Virus record (IMG/VR): IMGVR_UViG_3300032322_001825
Coordinates: 1 to 46,810 of that record
From: a virus
DNA: 46,810 nucleotides
Strand: one strand, 5' to 3'
The translations under genes and the position numbers were made by a program. Under the pieces are notes generated by a model. The model was given only the letters and a program-made list of their open reading frames with translations, was not told where the DNA came from and ran no database searches. Shown here piece after piece: positions 36,714 to 45,000 of this stretch (positions are counted from its first letter, which is position 1; every line of letters begins with the position of its first letter).

Positions 36714-38057
36714 TTACCATGTATAAATAATTGCGTAGCCTTTTCCTCCTAATCCACCAGCACCACCGAGACCAGGGTTCATTCCAACACCGCCACCACC
36801 TCCGCCTCCACCGCCAGTACCACCAGCACCACCGGCTGCTCCTGCAGTTGAAGCGGTAACAGTTGTTCCACCACCACCACCACCAGCACCACCTTTTGTT
36901 GAGTCAGCAGAAGCTCCAGCAGAACCAGCGGTTGGCGAAGCACCATCTGTACCAACAGCTCCTCCTCCTCCAGCAGAATATCCACCAGATTTACCACCAG
37001 CACCACCAGCAATAATAGCTGGAGTAGCAGAGTGTGAACCGCCAGCACCACCACCACCACCTCCACGAACTGAGCCTCCACCTAATGATGAAGCAACTGG
37101 TGTGGCAGCAATACCTGCTCCTGCAGCACCTCCATTTTCAGCATTTCCTGTTGTTGAGACAGCAACGGTACCTGTAACACCTTGACCTCCTGAACCATTA
37201 GTAGCTGCAGTTGGGAGACCTCCTGCCCCACCGGAAGTAGTACCTACACCACCAGCACCACCTATTCCTCCACCTCCGCCGCCACCAGTAACAACTGCAG
37301 AAATTGCACCACCTCTTCCTCCTCCTCCTCCATAAGCTGTAAGTTTGGTACCAAAAGTTGTGTTGCCACCAACACCACCATCGCCACCGGCTGCTCCTGC
37401 AGCACCAGGTGTTCCAGCTGTTCCACCAGCACCAATTGTGACAGTTTCAGTTGCACTTAAATCAGATGCCTGAAATACACATCTAGCCCATGCACCACCT
37501 CCACCACCACCTCCGCCTTTAGCAACTACAGCAGTTGCAAGAGATGCACCGGCACCACCTCCACCACCACCACCAATTAATTCAACAATAACTATCTTAG
37601 GAGTAAAAGATGTTGGTTTAGTCCATGTATTTGCACCTGTTGTATCAAATATCTGAACATCTGTTGGTCCTCCTTGATTACCAATAATAGGAGTACCAGA
37701 GCTGTTAGCTTTCATCCATCCACTTGAATCTGTATATGTTAGAGATTCACCTGTTCCAAGTGTTCCTTTCCATAAAATGTATTCAGTACCATTGTCAGAA
37801 AATTTGACTGTAACAGTTTGTTGAACAGTATCTTGGTTATATATATTAATTAAATCAACAACTCTTTGAGTAGATGCACCAGGAGAACCAACAATCGTAA
37901 CATCTGTAGTATTGTTTGTGTTAATAACTGTTCTTCCTGGAGTGAAAGCAGAGGTTGTAATATCTCTCCAAGAGGTAACACAACGAAGCTGGTTAGTTGT
38001 AACACTACCACCTAATACTGCTTCTATTAAATCTGTTGTTGCGTTTAAAATAATCAT
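36714..38057 (-). CDS. Glycine-rich adhesin (polyglycine domain)
   Basis: 447 aa. The first 125 residues are a beta domain. From about 160 on comes the familiar phage glycine-rich domain: NTWTKPTSFTPKIVIVELIG then runs of 5-9 glycines alternating with Ala, Ser, Thr (GGGGGGGIGGAGGVGTT), ending in GLGGKGYAIIYTW. Such regions fold as polyglycine II sandwiches and present variable loops that recognise receptors, as in phage adhesins. Its simple-sequence DNA makes it a natural site for variation. Confidence 0.85.
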   Translation of the reverse strand: MIILNATTDLIEAVLGGSVTTNQLRCVTSWRDITTSAFTPGRTVINTNNTTDVTIVGSPGASTQRVVDLINIYNQDTVQQTVTVKFSDNGTEYILWKGTLGTGESLTYTDSSGWMKANSSGTPIIGNQGGPTDVQIFDTTGANTWTKPTSFTPKIVIVELIGGGGGGGAGASLATAVVAKGGGGGGGGAWARCVFQASDLSATETVTIGAGGTAGTPGAAGAAGGDGGVGGNTTFGTKLTAYGGGGGRGGAISAVVTGGGGGGGIGGAGGVGTTSGGAGGLPTAATNGSGGQGVTGTVAVSTTGNAENGGAAGAGIAATPVASSLGGGSVRGGGGGGAGGSHSATPAIIAGGAGGKSGGYSAGGGGAVGTDGASPTAGSAGASADSTKGGAGGGGGGTTVTASTAGAAGGAGGTGGGGGGGGGVGMNPGLGGAGGLGGKGYAIIYTW

Positions 38058-38060
38058 ATA

Positions 38061-39431
38061 TTATGCTCCACAAAAACTCCTTGCTAATACTTGTGGGTGA
38101 GTTAATCCACTTCCTGCTGACATTAAGTCCAGTATCGACTGTACTGTTGCTTTTTTTAAATTACTTGAGTCAGAAGTGTCTCCTATTAATATTGTGTCAT
38201 CAGCTGCAGCACTAACGCTTCCCTTATTAGAAATTGCAGTCTTATCAACAGTAAGCGTGGTACTACCAGTAACTTCACCAGTGTGTGTAGCATTGCTAAC
38301 CTTTGCATTATTTGTAGTTGTATCTGACTCAAGTGTGTCTAGGTCAACATTTTGAGTCACTGTAATAAAACCAAGTTTAGTTTTCTCTGCTGCTGTTGCA
38401 AATTTATTAGTAGCACCAACACTAATATCATCAGTATCATCTACAGATTTATTAAAGTAAGGAGATAAATCTTGGTCTCCGGTGTTTGTACCAGAAAGAG
38501 ACAAGTCTGATTTAAATTGAGCTATTGTTCTATTGACCCATGCTCCAGCTTTTCTTTGAATAATATCGTCATTCGTTGGTGATAATCCAGCAATAGCTGT
38601 TAAGTCAGAATCTATAGGTTGTTTTTCTGAATCAAGCTCATTAATAGCATCTTGAACTGTTGTTGAAGCAATACTTCCTGCGGGTGTATTGGTTATTTGT
38701 CCTGCATTATAGTCACCAGAAGCAGCAACCACATTACCATTTCTTCCAAATACACTACTAACATCATCTGTTGCATCAAGTTTAGTCCAGTTACTTGCAT
38801 AAGTTGTAGTAGATGCGTTATTTGCTACACCTATTAGTCTATCTCCAACTGCAAAAGCAACTCCATCAACTGTTCCTGCTATTGATACTGTATAAAACCA
38901 TCCTATTTCTGCAGAACCAGTACCGGGAAAACTACCAGAAGAAGCATCCCAATTACCTTTATAAACCATTCCGTTAGCCAGAGCAGCAATATCAGTCTCC
39001 ATTTGGTCAAGGTCAACTGCTTGTGTAACAGAAATATAACCAAGCTTAGTTTTCTCTGCTGATGTTGCAAATTTATTAGTTGAACCAACTGTTATATCAT
39101 CAGTATCATCTACAGATTTATTAAAGTATGGAGTAAGATTTTGGTCTCCAGTATTTGTACCAGAAGTATTTTCAAGAACTGTACGCTGTGCATCAGTTAT
39201 ATATCTTTTATTTGTAGAATCTGCGATATCTGCTGTATCTAATACAACATCTCCAGTTTCACCATTTACTGAATCAACTGCTCCACCGCCACCTCCACCA
39301 CCTGTATTATTTACAGTAACATCTTCACCATCAACAATAAATTCAATACCAGTTCCACCGATAAAGTTAGTGTTTCTAGCTCTTGGTATACTATCTATTT
39401 TTATTATGTATTGTGGAGATTCTTTTTTCAT
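38061..39431 (-). CDS. Tail fibre protein with 52-codon repeats (456 aa)
   Basis: Two repeats of 156 bp (38341-38496 and 39010-39165) encode SGTNTGDQ..L.PYFNKSVDD TDDI followed by NKFAT.AEKTKLG and VTQ.VDLD. The middle has FGRNGNVVAASGDYNAGQI and a trimeric-fibre-like motif DAINELDSEK. The C-terminus ends SGLTHPQVLARSFCGA. These triple-beta or short collagen-free repeats are typical of phage side fibres and T4-like long-fibre segments. Transcribed between the glycine-rich adhesin and a DNRLRE-type protein. Confidence 0.78.
   Translation of the reverse strand: MKKESPQYIIKIDSIPRARNTNFIGGTGIEFIVDGEDVTVNNTGGGGGGGAVDSVNGETGDVVLDTADIADSTNKRYITDAQRTVLENTSGTNTGDQNLTPYFNKSVDDTDDITVGSTNKFATSAEKTKLGYISVTQAVDLDQMETDIAALANGMVYKGNWDASSGSFPGTGSAEIGWFYTVSIAGTVDGVAFAVGDRLIGVANNASTTTYASNWTKLDATDDVSSVFGRNGNVVAASGDYNAGQITNTPAGSIASTTVQDAINELDSEKQPIDSDLTAIAGLSPTNDDIIQRKAGAWVNRTIAQFKSDLSLSGTNTGDQDLSPYFNKSVDDTDDISVGATNKFATAAEKTKLGFITVTQNVDLDTLESDTTTNNAKVSNATHTGEVTGSTTLTVDKTAISNKGSVSAAADDTILIGDTSDSSNLKKATVQSILDLMSAGSGLTHPQVLARSFCGA
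38341..38496 (-). repeat. 156-bp repeat, unit 1, in fibre gene
   Basis: Pairs with 39010-39165: same length (52 codons) and about 85 percent similar by eye, for example ACAGATTTATTAAAGTA and TTGGTCTCC in both. Confidence 0.8.
39010..39165 (-). repeat. 156-bp repeat, unit 2, in fibre gene
   Basis: Second unit, same frame as unit 1. Differences are mostly third-position, so the copies have been kept as protein. Confidence 0.8.
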
Positions 39432-39435
39432 AATT

Positions 39436-40518
39436 TTAAGCTAAGCCATTAATGTTTTTAACGCTTGATATAGATAGACCTTTTGATGTCTTAACAGATG
39501 CTATAAGAATACCATCGATTGAACTTATTGAAGTTGTAGAATAAACTACTACCAACTTAGGGTCAGTTGAATCTCCAGCCTGATTAACACCTCTTGCATT
39601 GTTTATACCTCCTCTTTTTGTTACAGCCCAAGTACCAGTAAATGAGTTATTAAAGTCCCAAGAAGTAAGCCAACCAAAGAAACTATTTCCTGTTTTATTT
39701 ATTGAGGCAATACCACTAGCGTTAAGACTTATGTCATTATAAACACCACTACTCCAACCTCCATTTGCTATACTTCCGAAAGAAGTAGCGCCATAACGTG
39801 CCTGAGCATAGTCAGCAGTAGAAAATGCACTTTCACTATTAGGTGTTCCATCTACTGTGTAATAATCAGGATTTGCTGTTGCAAACTCATTATAAGCACT
39901 TCCTCCATACAAACTATTTGTTGCAGAAGAAATAGTTGCACTACTACCTATTGATGAAGTATCAAAACCTACTAATGCTCGATAATTAGCATAGAAATTA
40001 TTTGATGTATTAGAGACATCTGTTTCTAAATAGAAAGAAATAAAATCGTCATAACCATATGCTGTCGTTCCAGCACCAGCACGGATAGTAGTAAGACTTT
40101 CATTGACACCATTTCTTCGGACATAACCACTACAAGGAGCGCCACTACCAGAAGCAGGATAAGCGGTCAGTGTAGTAAATCCAAAGCTAAAATTAGGAGC
40201 AAATTTATCAGCAAAGACTTCGTCCCAATAGTGAAGCATCCACCAGAATGGTTTAAAAGCATAGTACATTCTTTTTGAGAATTTATCATGAGTTCTAAAA
40301 TCTGCTGTGATAAAAAACTTCTTATCTTTATATTCTACTTTTTTAAGAAACCTATTTGGGAAGATTCCATAAATTACTTCATTTAATGGATGGTCAATTT
40401 TTCGTATTCTCATTACCCATCTAAACCAAACTTTTATTATTGGAGCATTTAAAAGAAACAACAATACTCTTTGATGCTTCTTGAACCATTTTTCGTTGAA
40501 TGCTTTATAATGTTCCAT
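39436..40518 (-). CDS. Virion protein with DNRLRE-like C-terminal jelly-roll (360 aa)
   Basis: The N-terminal 115 residues are basic and aromatic (WFKKHQRVLLFLLNAPIIKV, then WVMRIRKIDHPLNEVIYGIF), unlike the rest. The remainder (about 120-330) is a beta sandwich: LVGFDTSSIGSSATISSATN, then YNDISLNASGIASI and DPKLVVVYS, a pattern of DNRLRE-type domains. The C-terminus ISSIDGILIASVKTSKGLSI is a short repeat found in environmental phage fibres. It may attach to the virion by its N-terminus and bind surface polymers. Confidence 0.65.
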   Translation of the reverse strand: MEHYKAFNEKWFKKHQRVLLFLLNAPIIKVWFRWVMRIRKIDHPLNEVIYGIFPNRFLKKVEYKDKKFFITADFRTHDKFSKRMYYAFKPFWWMLHYWDEVFADKFAPNFSFGFTTLTAYPASGSGAPCSGYVRRNGVNESLTTIRAGAGTTAYGYDDFISFYLETDVSNTSNNFYANYRALVGFDTSSIGSSATISSATNSLYGGSAYNEFATANPDYYTVDGTPNSESAFSTADYAQARYGATSFGSIANGGWSSGVYNDISLNASGIASINKTGNSFFGWLTSWDFNNSFTGTWAVTKRGGINNARGVNQAGDSTDPKLVVVYSTTSISSIDGILIASVKTSKGLSISSVKNINGLA

Positions 40519-40522
40519 ATTA

Positions 40523-41443
40523 TTATGTGTGAGTTATGTAATCTGAACTTGGGCAGAAGAATAATTCATCTGCAGTATTAGCAAATCCAACTACACGAAT
40601 AACAACATCAGTAGTAGTTGGTTGTGTTCCAGTAATATCTCCAGCTGTTTCAGATACATAAAGTGGATTGTTTACTGTCATTGCAGGGAATGCTGTATCA
40701 GCGCGAACCTTACCCCAGAGAAGCATTTTTGTAGCGCTTCCATCTGAAGCTGCAGCAAGAACACAAATTCCAAGTCGTCCGCGAGAATCTCCATCTGCAC
40801 CTGCGGCTGCGTTAGCATCACAAAGTTCCCATCGAGAATCGGTAGGGTCAAGGTAACAAAGGTCTCCGAAAGCAAGAGTGGCTCCTGCTGTTCCTCCTTC
40901 AACTATTCCAGAATATTTTCCATCTGCTGAAAGTGCCGGGTCAAGAAGTACGCCAAATTCTTGAAGTTCAAGTTCCCCTCCTAGTTGCGGAGTGGTATCT
41001 TCAACCATGTTTGCTATAGCACCAGTTGCTACACCAGCAAGCTTTGTTTTTTCAGTGTTAGTGTACGAACGGTTTGTTGAACCATCAGCAATTTCATCTT
41101 GTGTGATGTTTGAATCAGTTGAAACCATTTGGAAATTAGTTCCATCGTAAACAACACTAATAATTGAACCAGCTTCAATATCTCCAGTTGCAGTATCTTG
41201 GTCTGTATTTTTCTTTATAGTCTTTGCACCAAGACTGTTTACATTCAAAGAAGAAGCACCAGTGTTAGCAGTGTTTGCTTTGAAAGTAAATATCTGACCG
41301 GCTACATAAGCAGAAGGTGCAGGACTTAATGTAATCGCATACGCATCACTCGCTTGTGCATCAGCTGCATAAGTATAGGTAGCATTTTGTATATTTGCTG
41401 CAGTTGCGAATGTTGATGTACTTATAATTGGTATTCTTCCCAT
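40523..41443 (-). CDS. Modular fibre protein (306 aa)
   Basis: The N-terminal half has AYAITLSPAPSAYVAGQIFT followed by FKANTANTGASSLNVNSLGA, a module nearly identical to one in the 31564 gene. A fibre-type joint YTNTEKTKLAGVA follows, and a C-terminal module GTAGATLAFGDLCYLDPTDS that matches the repeated unit of that same gene. The two proteins have therefore exchanged or duplicated modules. Probable tail or head fibre. Confidence 0.7.
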   Translation of the reverse strand: MGRIPIISTSTFATAANIQNATYTYAADAQASDAYAITLSPAPSAYVAGQIFTFKANTANTGASSLNVNSLGAKTIKKNTDQDTATGDIEAGSIISVVYDGTNFQMVSTDSNITQDEIADGSTNRSYTNTEKTKLAGVATGAIANMVEDTTPQLGGELELQEFGVLLDPALSADGKYSGIVEGGTAGATLAFGDLCYLDPTDSRWELCDANAAAGADGDSRGRLGICVLAAASDGSATKMLLWGKVRADTAFPAMTVNNPLYVSETAGDITGTQPTTTDVVIRVVGFANTADELFFCPSSDYITHT

Positions 41444-41452
41444 AGTATTTTT

Positions 41453-42100
41453 TTAATCACTGTTAAATAATTTAACTTTCAACGTAATCGCTCCAGCTGA
41501 CCAAGCAGTAGGAAACGCTGTAAGGTATTTAAGTCCGTTTGTGTTGACTTCATATGTTCTATGTAAGTCTGTTCCAGCGCTTGTAATACCACCATCTCCT
41601 TCAACCGCTGCACCATCTTCCAGGTTTATGATTGCTGGATATGTATAAGGATTAGTATCACTTTGAGTTGCTCCAAAATTTGGAGTATCTCCATGAGAGT
41701 TAGCATCGCCAGAAGTCTTACCTAGAGAAGAAGCAACTTTTATTGTTGCATTCAAACTTCCTGAAGTGTGGAGTTCAAGAACAGCGTGAATATAATCTTC
41801 TACTAAGATTATTTTTGGTGCTGAAACTACAATTCCACCAGCACCAGCACCACCACCTGAGCCAGCAATATTTGCTCCTGTGTATCTATCCTGAAGAGAG
41901 AATGTGTCAGCTGTTAATCTAGTTACTTTATAAATTCCATTTGCTGCTATGTTGGTTGTGTGACCAAAAATTAAAACAAGGTCGCCAGTGGCAAACCCGT
42001 GTGAAGTAGCGGTAACAACAATTGGAGTAGCATCAGTAGAACTGGTTATTGCAACCGGTGTTACTGAGTCAAAAATTGAATATTCTTTATAATTTCTCAT
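41453..42100 (-). CDS. Small fibre-associated beta protein (215 aa)
   Basis: Begins MRNYKEYSIFDSVTPVAITS. Residues 24-80 hold a known small phage beta module: SHGFATGDLVLIFGHTTNIA, then GIYKVTRLTADTFSLQ. A short Gly-rich linker (GSGGGAGAGGIV) leads to a C-terminal beta domain (HTSGSLNATIKVASSLGKTS). The HGF.TGD..LI.G motif occurs in virion proteins of many environmental phages. Probable head or tail surface protein. Confidence 0.7.
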   Translation of the reverse strand: MRNYKEYSIFDSVTPVAITSSTDATPIVVTATSHGFATGDLVLIFGHTTNIAANGIYKVTRLTADTFSLQDRYTGANIAGSGGGAGAGGIVVSAPKIILVEDYIHAVLELHTSGSLNATIKVASSLGKTSGDANSHGDTPNFGATQSDTNPYTYPAIINLEDGAAVEGDGGITSAGTDLHRTYEVNTNGLKYLTAFPTAWSAGAITLKVKLFNSD

Positions 42101-42131
42101 ATGATTTAATTAAATTAATAATTGATTAAGG

Positions 42132-42180
42132 CTTCTGACCTTATACCAACCCTCGTAAAAGGGCTGGGTAAGGGCAGAAG
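42132..42180 (-). ncRNA. Intergenic hairpin after beta-helix gene
   Basis: CTTCTG/CAGAAG, then CCTTA/TAAGG, then ACC..GGG and CCCT/AGGG form one long interrupted helix between the stop of 42182-43138 and the next ATG. There is no T-run on the minus strand, so processing or mRNA-stability roles are as likely as termination. Confidence 0.55.
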
Positions 42181-42181
42181 A

Positions 42182-43138
42182 CTATGAATCGACTGCTGGA
42201 AGAACGTAACCTGTTGCACCTGCAACACCAGAAGCTCTGTTTTCGAAGAAACCAAAACCAGATGAAGCAGTAACAAGTATTTCTGCTGCAGTGTCCGCAT
42301 GTTGTGCGTAGTTGTTTGCAATAATACCTGTGTTTGTACTTTGGTTTGTTGTGATAAGCAATCCTCCTGTAGCTGTGTCGGTGTTAAGGCGATAAACCTT
42401 GTTTCCTTCACAACGAAGGTTGGTAACAATTTTACCAGCTGCAATAGCCATAAGCGTAGCAGTGTTATTTTGTACACCAACATTTACATAGTTGTTAGAT
42501 ATTGTGACAGAATCATTTGTTCCATCCATCTTAACCATGTAAAGAGTAGCTGTATCAGGTTCAATCCAAGAACAGTTAGTGATAGACAATCCATCAGCAT
42601 CAGCAGTTGTTGTATTTGTATCAACAACACTTAAGAAGTTCATATTTGTAGCTGTTGCCTTAAAGGAACAGTTATCAAGTTTGAAATTCTTTGCTGTAGT
42701 TAGAGTAAACACTGAGACAATATCGGCAAAGTTTGCAGAGAATATAATGTTTTTAATAGCAATATTCGCAGCAGAAACTCCGATAGTTGTATCTGTTCCT
42801 GTATCTAATGTGATAACAGGTCTATCATTACCATTACCAAGACCAATAATTTCAATTCCAGCAACATCAAGCGCGAGCGCTGTTGATGAAGAAATTGTCT
42901 CAGTGTGTCCTGGAAGGACCATGACTTTATCTCCTGCATTTGCAGTACATAGACCGACTGCTGCATCAATAGTTGCAGCGAAACGTACTCGACCTGATGG
43001 GTCCGGTACGAATAAATCAGTATACATATCACGATATGCAACAGATGATTTACCAACAACAAACAGTTTACCGGCAACACCTAAGCCCATTCTCTCGGCT
43101 ACAAGTCTTCCGTATCCTGAATTTAAATTGAAATTCAT
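42182..43138 (-). CDS. Right-handed beta-helix virion protein (318 aa)
   Basis: Residues 40-290 are made of short repeated strands typical of pectate-lyase-like beta helices: VAGIEIIGLGNGNDRPVITL, ANIAIKNIIFSANFADIVSV, AKNFKLDNCSFKATATNMNF, ADGLSITNCSW and SVTISNNYVNVG. No catalytic signature is evident. It is the first gene after the major capsid protein, where many marine phages carry a head-fibre or capsid-associated beta-helix. It may bind polysaccharide. Confidence 0.78.
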   Translation of the reverse strand: MNFNLNSGYGRLVAERMGLGVAGKLFVVGKSSVAYRDMYTDLFVPDPSGRVRFAATIDAAVGLCTANAGDKVMVLPGHTETISSSTALALDVAGIEIIGLGNGNDRPVITLDTGTDTTIGVSAANIAIKNIIFSANFADIVSVFTLTTAKNFKLDNCSFKATATNMNFLSVVDTNTTTADADGLSITNCSWIEPDTATLYMVKMDGTNDSVTISNNYVNVGVQNNTATLMAIAAGKIVTNLRCEGNKVYRLNTDTATGGLLITTNQSTNTGIIANNYAQHADTAAEILVTASSGFGFFENRASGVAGATGYVLPAVDS

Positions 43139-43172
43139 AATTTTATATAAGCTAGTAGTCCACCACCGTCCT

Positions 43173-43188
43173 AGAGAGAAATCTCTCT
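43173..43188 (-). repeat. AGAGAGA-AA-TCTCTCT hairpin after capsid gene
   Basis: Perfect 7-bp arms in the 83-nt gap between capsid and beta-helix genes. The same tight AGAGA..TCTCT hairpin followed by CATAA occurs at 44892-44903, upstream of the capsid genes. Confidence 0.5.
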
Positions 43189-43221
43189 CATAACCCTATG
43201 CTTGCTTAAGCTAATAAAATA

Positions 43222-44229
43222 CTAAGCAGTTCCATCTCCAGAAGAGAAACCGAGCCATGCTGCTGAGACGATAACAATCATCCAACCTGCACGAGTTCCA
43301 AAGTTCCAGTCATCGGTTGAAAACTCTTCAGCGTTCGAACCAACAGCAGGAAGCTTGATGTGAGCCTCTTCGTGGATACCAAGATATGCAGTTGACATCT
43401 CTGAAGATGCAACACCCCAATACTTAGACTTTGTAGAGTCATTAGCACCGGCTGCAGTAGTGTCAAGGCGAGGCAAAATAACATGGCGGTATTTACCTTG
43501 GTATGTATTAACAACACCAGAGTTATTTTGTGTGTTATTTGAAGAAGACTTCAAAGTTTCAGCAATTGTACGAACAGTATTTGGGTCATCAGCTGACCAG
43601 ATAAGGTCGTCATTTATAACCATTTTCTCACCGAATTGGTTATAAGTATTTTGCTTACGCATTGTCTCCATACTCTCAAGCGCTCCAGGGGAGAATTGAG
43701 GGTTGTTAGCCAAACGGTTTCGGAAGGTTGTTGAAGACCCACGAAGTGTGTGAACTGTACTAAAGAGAGCAAGCGTATCACCAACAGCAATGTTGATTGT
43801 GTCACCATCCATATCAGTATAGCTAGTAGCTGTACCGAAAGTGAAACGGTGAGTAAGGTCCAAATCCATACGGTTTGGAGCTAGTTTACCAAGATTTGTA
43901 AGCTTTTCCTTGATTTCAAGGTACTTGCCTTGGGTTCGCATTTCGTAAGAAATACCAATATCTTTGGCGACACGGTACAAAGTACCAGTCTTTGAGTAAC
44001 CTTGCTGAACGCGTGCGCGTGTAGCTTGGTCACTTTCACCCTTTTTCGATGCGTACTCTTCAAGGTCAATTTCTGAGAATTCTCTGGTATTACCAGTCAT
44101 CTGAGGAATTGGAACTTCTTTGAAGAGTCCTGACTTACGAGCAAGTTGCGGAACGCTCATCGCGCCTTTATTCCAAAGGATTTCCGCATTTCTCACCATG
44201 TCAGATAGAACATTTATATTGAGTTCCAT
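43222..44229 (-). CDS. Major capsid protein (HK97 fold, by context)
   Basis: 335 aa, the right size for a HK97-type capsid protein. It follows the decoration-like protein and precedes fibre genes. N-terminal arm MELNINVLSDMVRNAEILWN, E-loop-like beta region (TREFSEIDLEEYASKKGESD), a long spine helix region, the A-domain part (QFSPGALESMETMRKQNTYN then KMVINDDLIWSADDPNTV), and a late TAYLGIHEEAHIKLPAVGSN. It should assemble into the head on the scaffold at 46238. Confidence 0.85.
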   Translation of the reverse strand: MELNINVLSDMVRNAEILWNKGAMSVPQLARKSGLFKEVPIPQMTGNTREFSEIDLEEYASKKGESDQATRARVQQGYSKTGTLYRVAKDIGISYEMRTQGKYLEIKEKLTNLGKLAPNRMDLDLTHRFTFGTATSYTDMDGDTINIAVGDTLALFSTVHTLRGSSTTFRNRLANNPQFSPGALESMETMRKQNTYNQFGEKMVINDDLIWSADDPNTVRTIAETLKSSSNNTQNNSGVVNTYQGKYRHVILPRLDTTAAGANDSTKSKYWGVASSEMSTAYLGIHEEAHIKLPAVGSNAEEFSTDDWNFGTRAGWMIVIVSAAWLGFSSGDGTA

Positions 44230-44252
44230 AATTTATGATTGAAATTAAACTA

Positions 44253-44660
44253 TTAATAAGCACCATTGACCTTAAGGTAACCACGAATTTTTGTGCCTGA
44301 ACCGCTGATTGGGCGGAAGACTTTATTTGTGGTGTCATCTAAGTCAAGGTTAGTTGCATCAACAATTCCGCACTCTACACCCTGGTGGGTTGCAAGAACG
44401 TATGTATCAGCTGTGTCCGCTTCCCAAACAACATGTCTTTCGACAGGAACGAGAACAGGGACTTTACGAGCAGTTGCGTAGTCTGAATCGCTTGAAGTAA
44501 TTGCTTTTATCAAAACTCCAGCAACATCAGTATCGTTGTCATCTGCAGCTGCAATATATCCAGAAGTCCACTCTACGAGTGAATCTTTAGAAAGTGCAGT
44601 TGAAACAGTAACATCGAGATACTCAACTCTTGTCTTACCTTTTATCTTTTTAAATGCCAT
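44253..44660 (-). CDS. Capsid decoration-like protein (135 aa)
   Basis: Small beta-rich protein: TRVEYLDVTVSTALSKDSLV, SGYIAAADDNDTDVAGVLIK, RKVPVLVPVERHVVWEADTA. Strand pattern and position directly upstream of the capsid gene resemble lambda gpD / 'capsid cement' type decoration proteins, which bind the outer head to stabilise it. There is a 300-nt structured leader before it. Identification by composition and position. Confidence 0.65.
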   Translation of the reverse strand: MAFKKIKGKTRVEYLDVTVSTALSKDSLVEWTSGYIAAADDNDTDVAGVLIKAITSSDSDYATARKVPVLVPVERHVVWEADTADTYVLATHQGVECGIVDATNLDLDDTTNKVFRPISGSGTKIRGYLKVNGAY

Positions 44661-44710
44661 ATATTTTTCTTTATGGTTAAGCGTATCAGATTAATAATGT
44701 AATCATCGTA

Positions 44711-44723
44711 TTTTTTAACTACG
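44711..44723 (-). repeat. Direct repeat TTTTTTAACTACG, copy 1
   Basis: Exact 13-nt match to 44779-44791, 68 bp apart. Both copies are preceded by an ATCATC or GATGATA segment that could pair. Confidence 0.6.
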
Positions 44724-44778
44724 GTTTTTTTCCACGATTTGAGGGCTATCGCCTGATACAACGCTCCTCGGATGATAA

Positions 44779-44791
44779 TTTTTTAACTACG
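44779..44791 (-). repeat. Direct repeat TTTTTTAACTACG, copy 2
   Basis: Second copy in the same leader as copy 1. Confidence 0.6.
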
Positions 44792-44817
44792 CTTTATTGC
44801 GCGAATCTGCTTGTATG

Positions 44818-44857
44818 CAGAGGGGTGATGTCCAGTCGCTTAAACACCACCACTCTG
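44818..44857 (+). ncRNA. Hairpin with AGTCGCT loop, copy 3
   Basis: CAGAGGGGTGATG (44818-44830) pairs with CACCACCACTCTG (44845-44857), 11 of 13 bp, around TCCAGTCGCTTAAA. It shares TGATGTCYAGTCGCT with copy 1. The core is on the plus strand although local transcription is leftward, unlike copies 1 and 2, so a DNA-level role is possible. Confidence 0.5.
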
Positions 44858-44870
44858 AACACAAACGAAA

Positions 44871-44928
44871 AACAGCGGAACAAATTAATATAGAGATTTC
44901 TCTCATAATTAAATTTGTATCCGCTGTT
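44871..44928 (-). repeat. Large inverted repeat with nested hairpin
   Basis: AACAGCGGA-A-CAAATT (44871-44886) matches AATTTG-TAT-CCGCTGTT (about 44911-44928) in inverse, with an inner AGAGA-TT-TCTCT palindrome (44892-44903). It starts about 35 nt after the predicted start of transcription from the promoter at 44971. Confidence 0.6.
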
Positions 44929-44970
44929 CTTCAGTCAGAGACAACTATAAAGCTGTAATGAACTATCTAA

Positions 44971-45000
44971 AGTATACAACAAGTATGTTTAAACATACAA
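44971..45000 (-). promoter_or_regulatory. Leftward capsid-unit promoter with ATGTTTAAACAT operator
   Basis: On the minus strand: -35 TTGTAT (45000-44995), 18 nt, -10 TATACT (44976-44971). The 16-bp perfect palindrome GTATGTTTAAACATAC (44998-44983) overlaps it, and the 12-bp core ends exactly 8 nt before the -10, as in the promoter at 5267. A TTATCCACA box lies directly upstream (45010-45002). Confidence 0.6.

Noticed and set aside
36779-37456. Leu/Val-rich frames inside the glycine-rich gene
   Set aside because: Shadows in other frames of GGT/GGA/GCA-type repeats; composition-driven.
36714-38057. CRISPR-like repeat array in the Gly-rich region
   Set aside because: The repetition is irregular codon repetition within one reading frame and has no spacers of fixed length.
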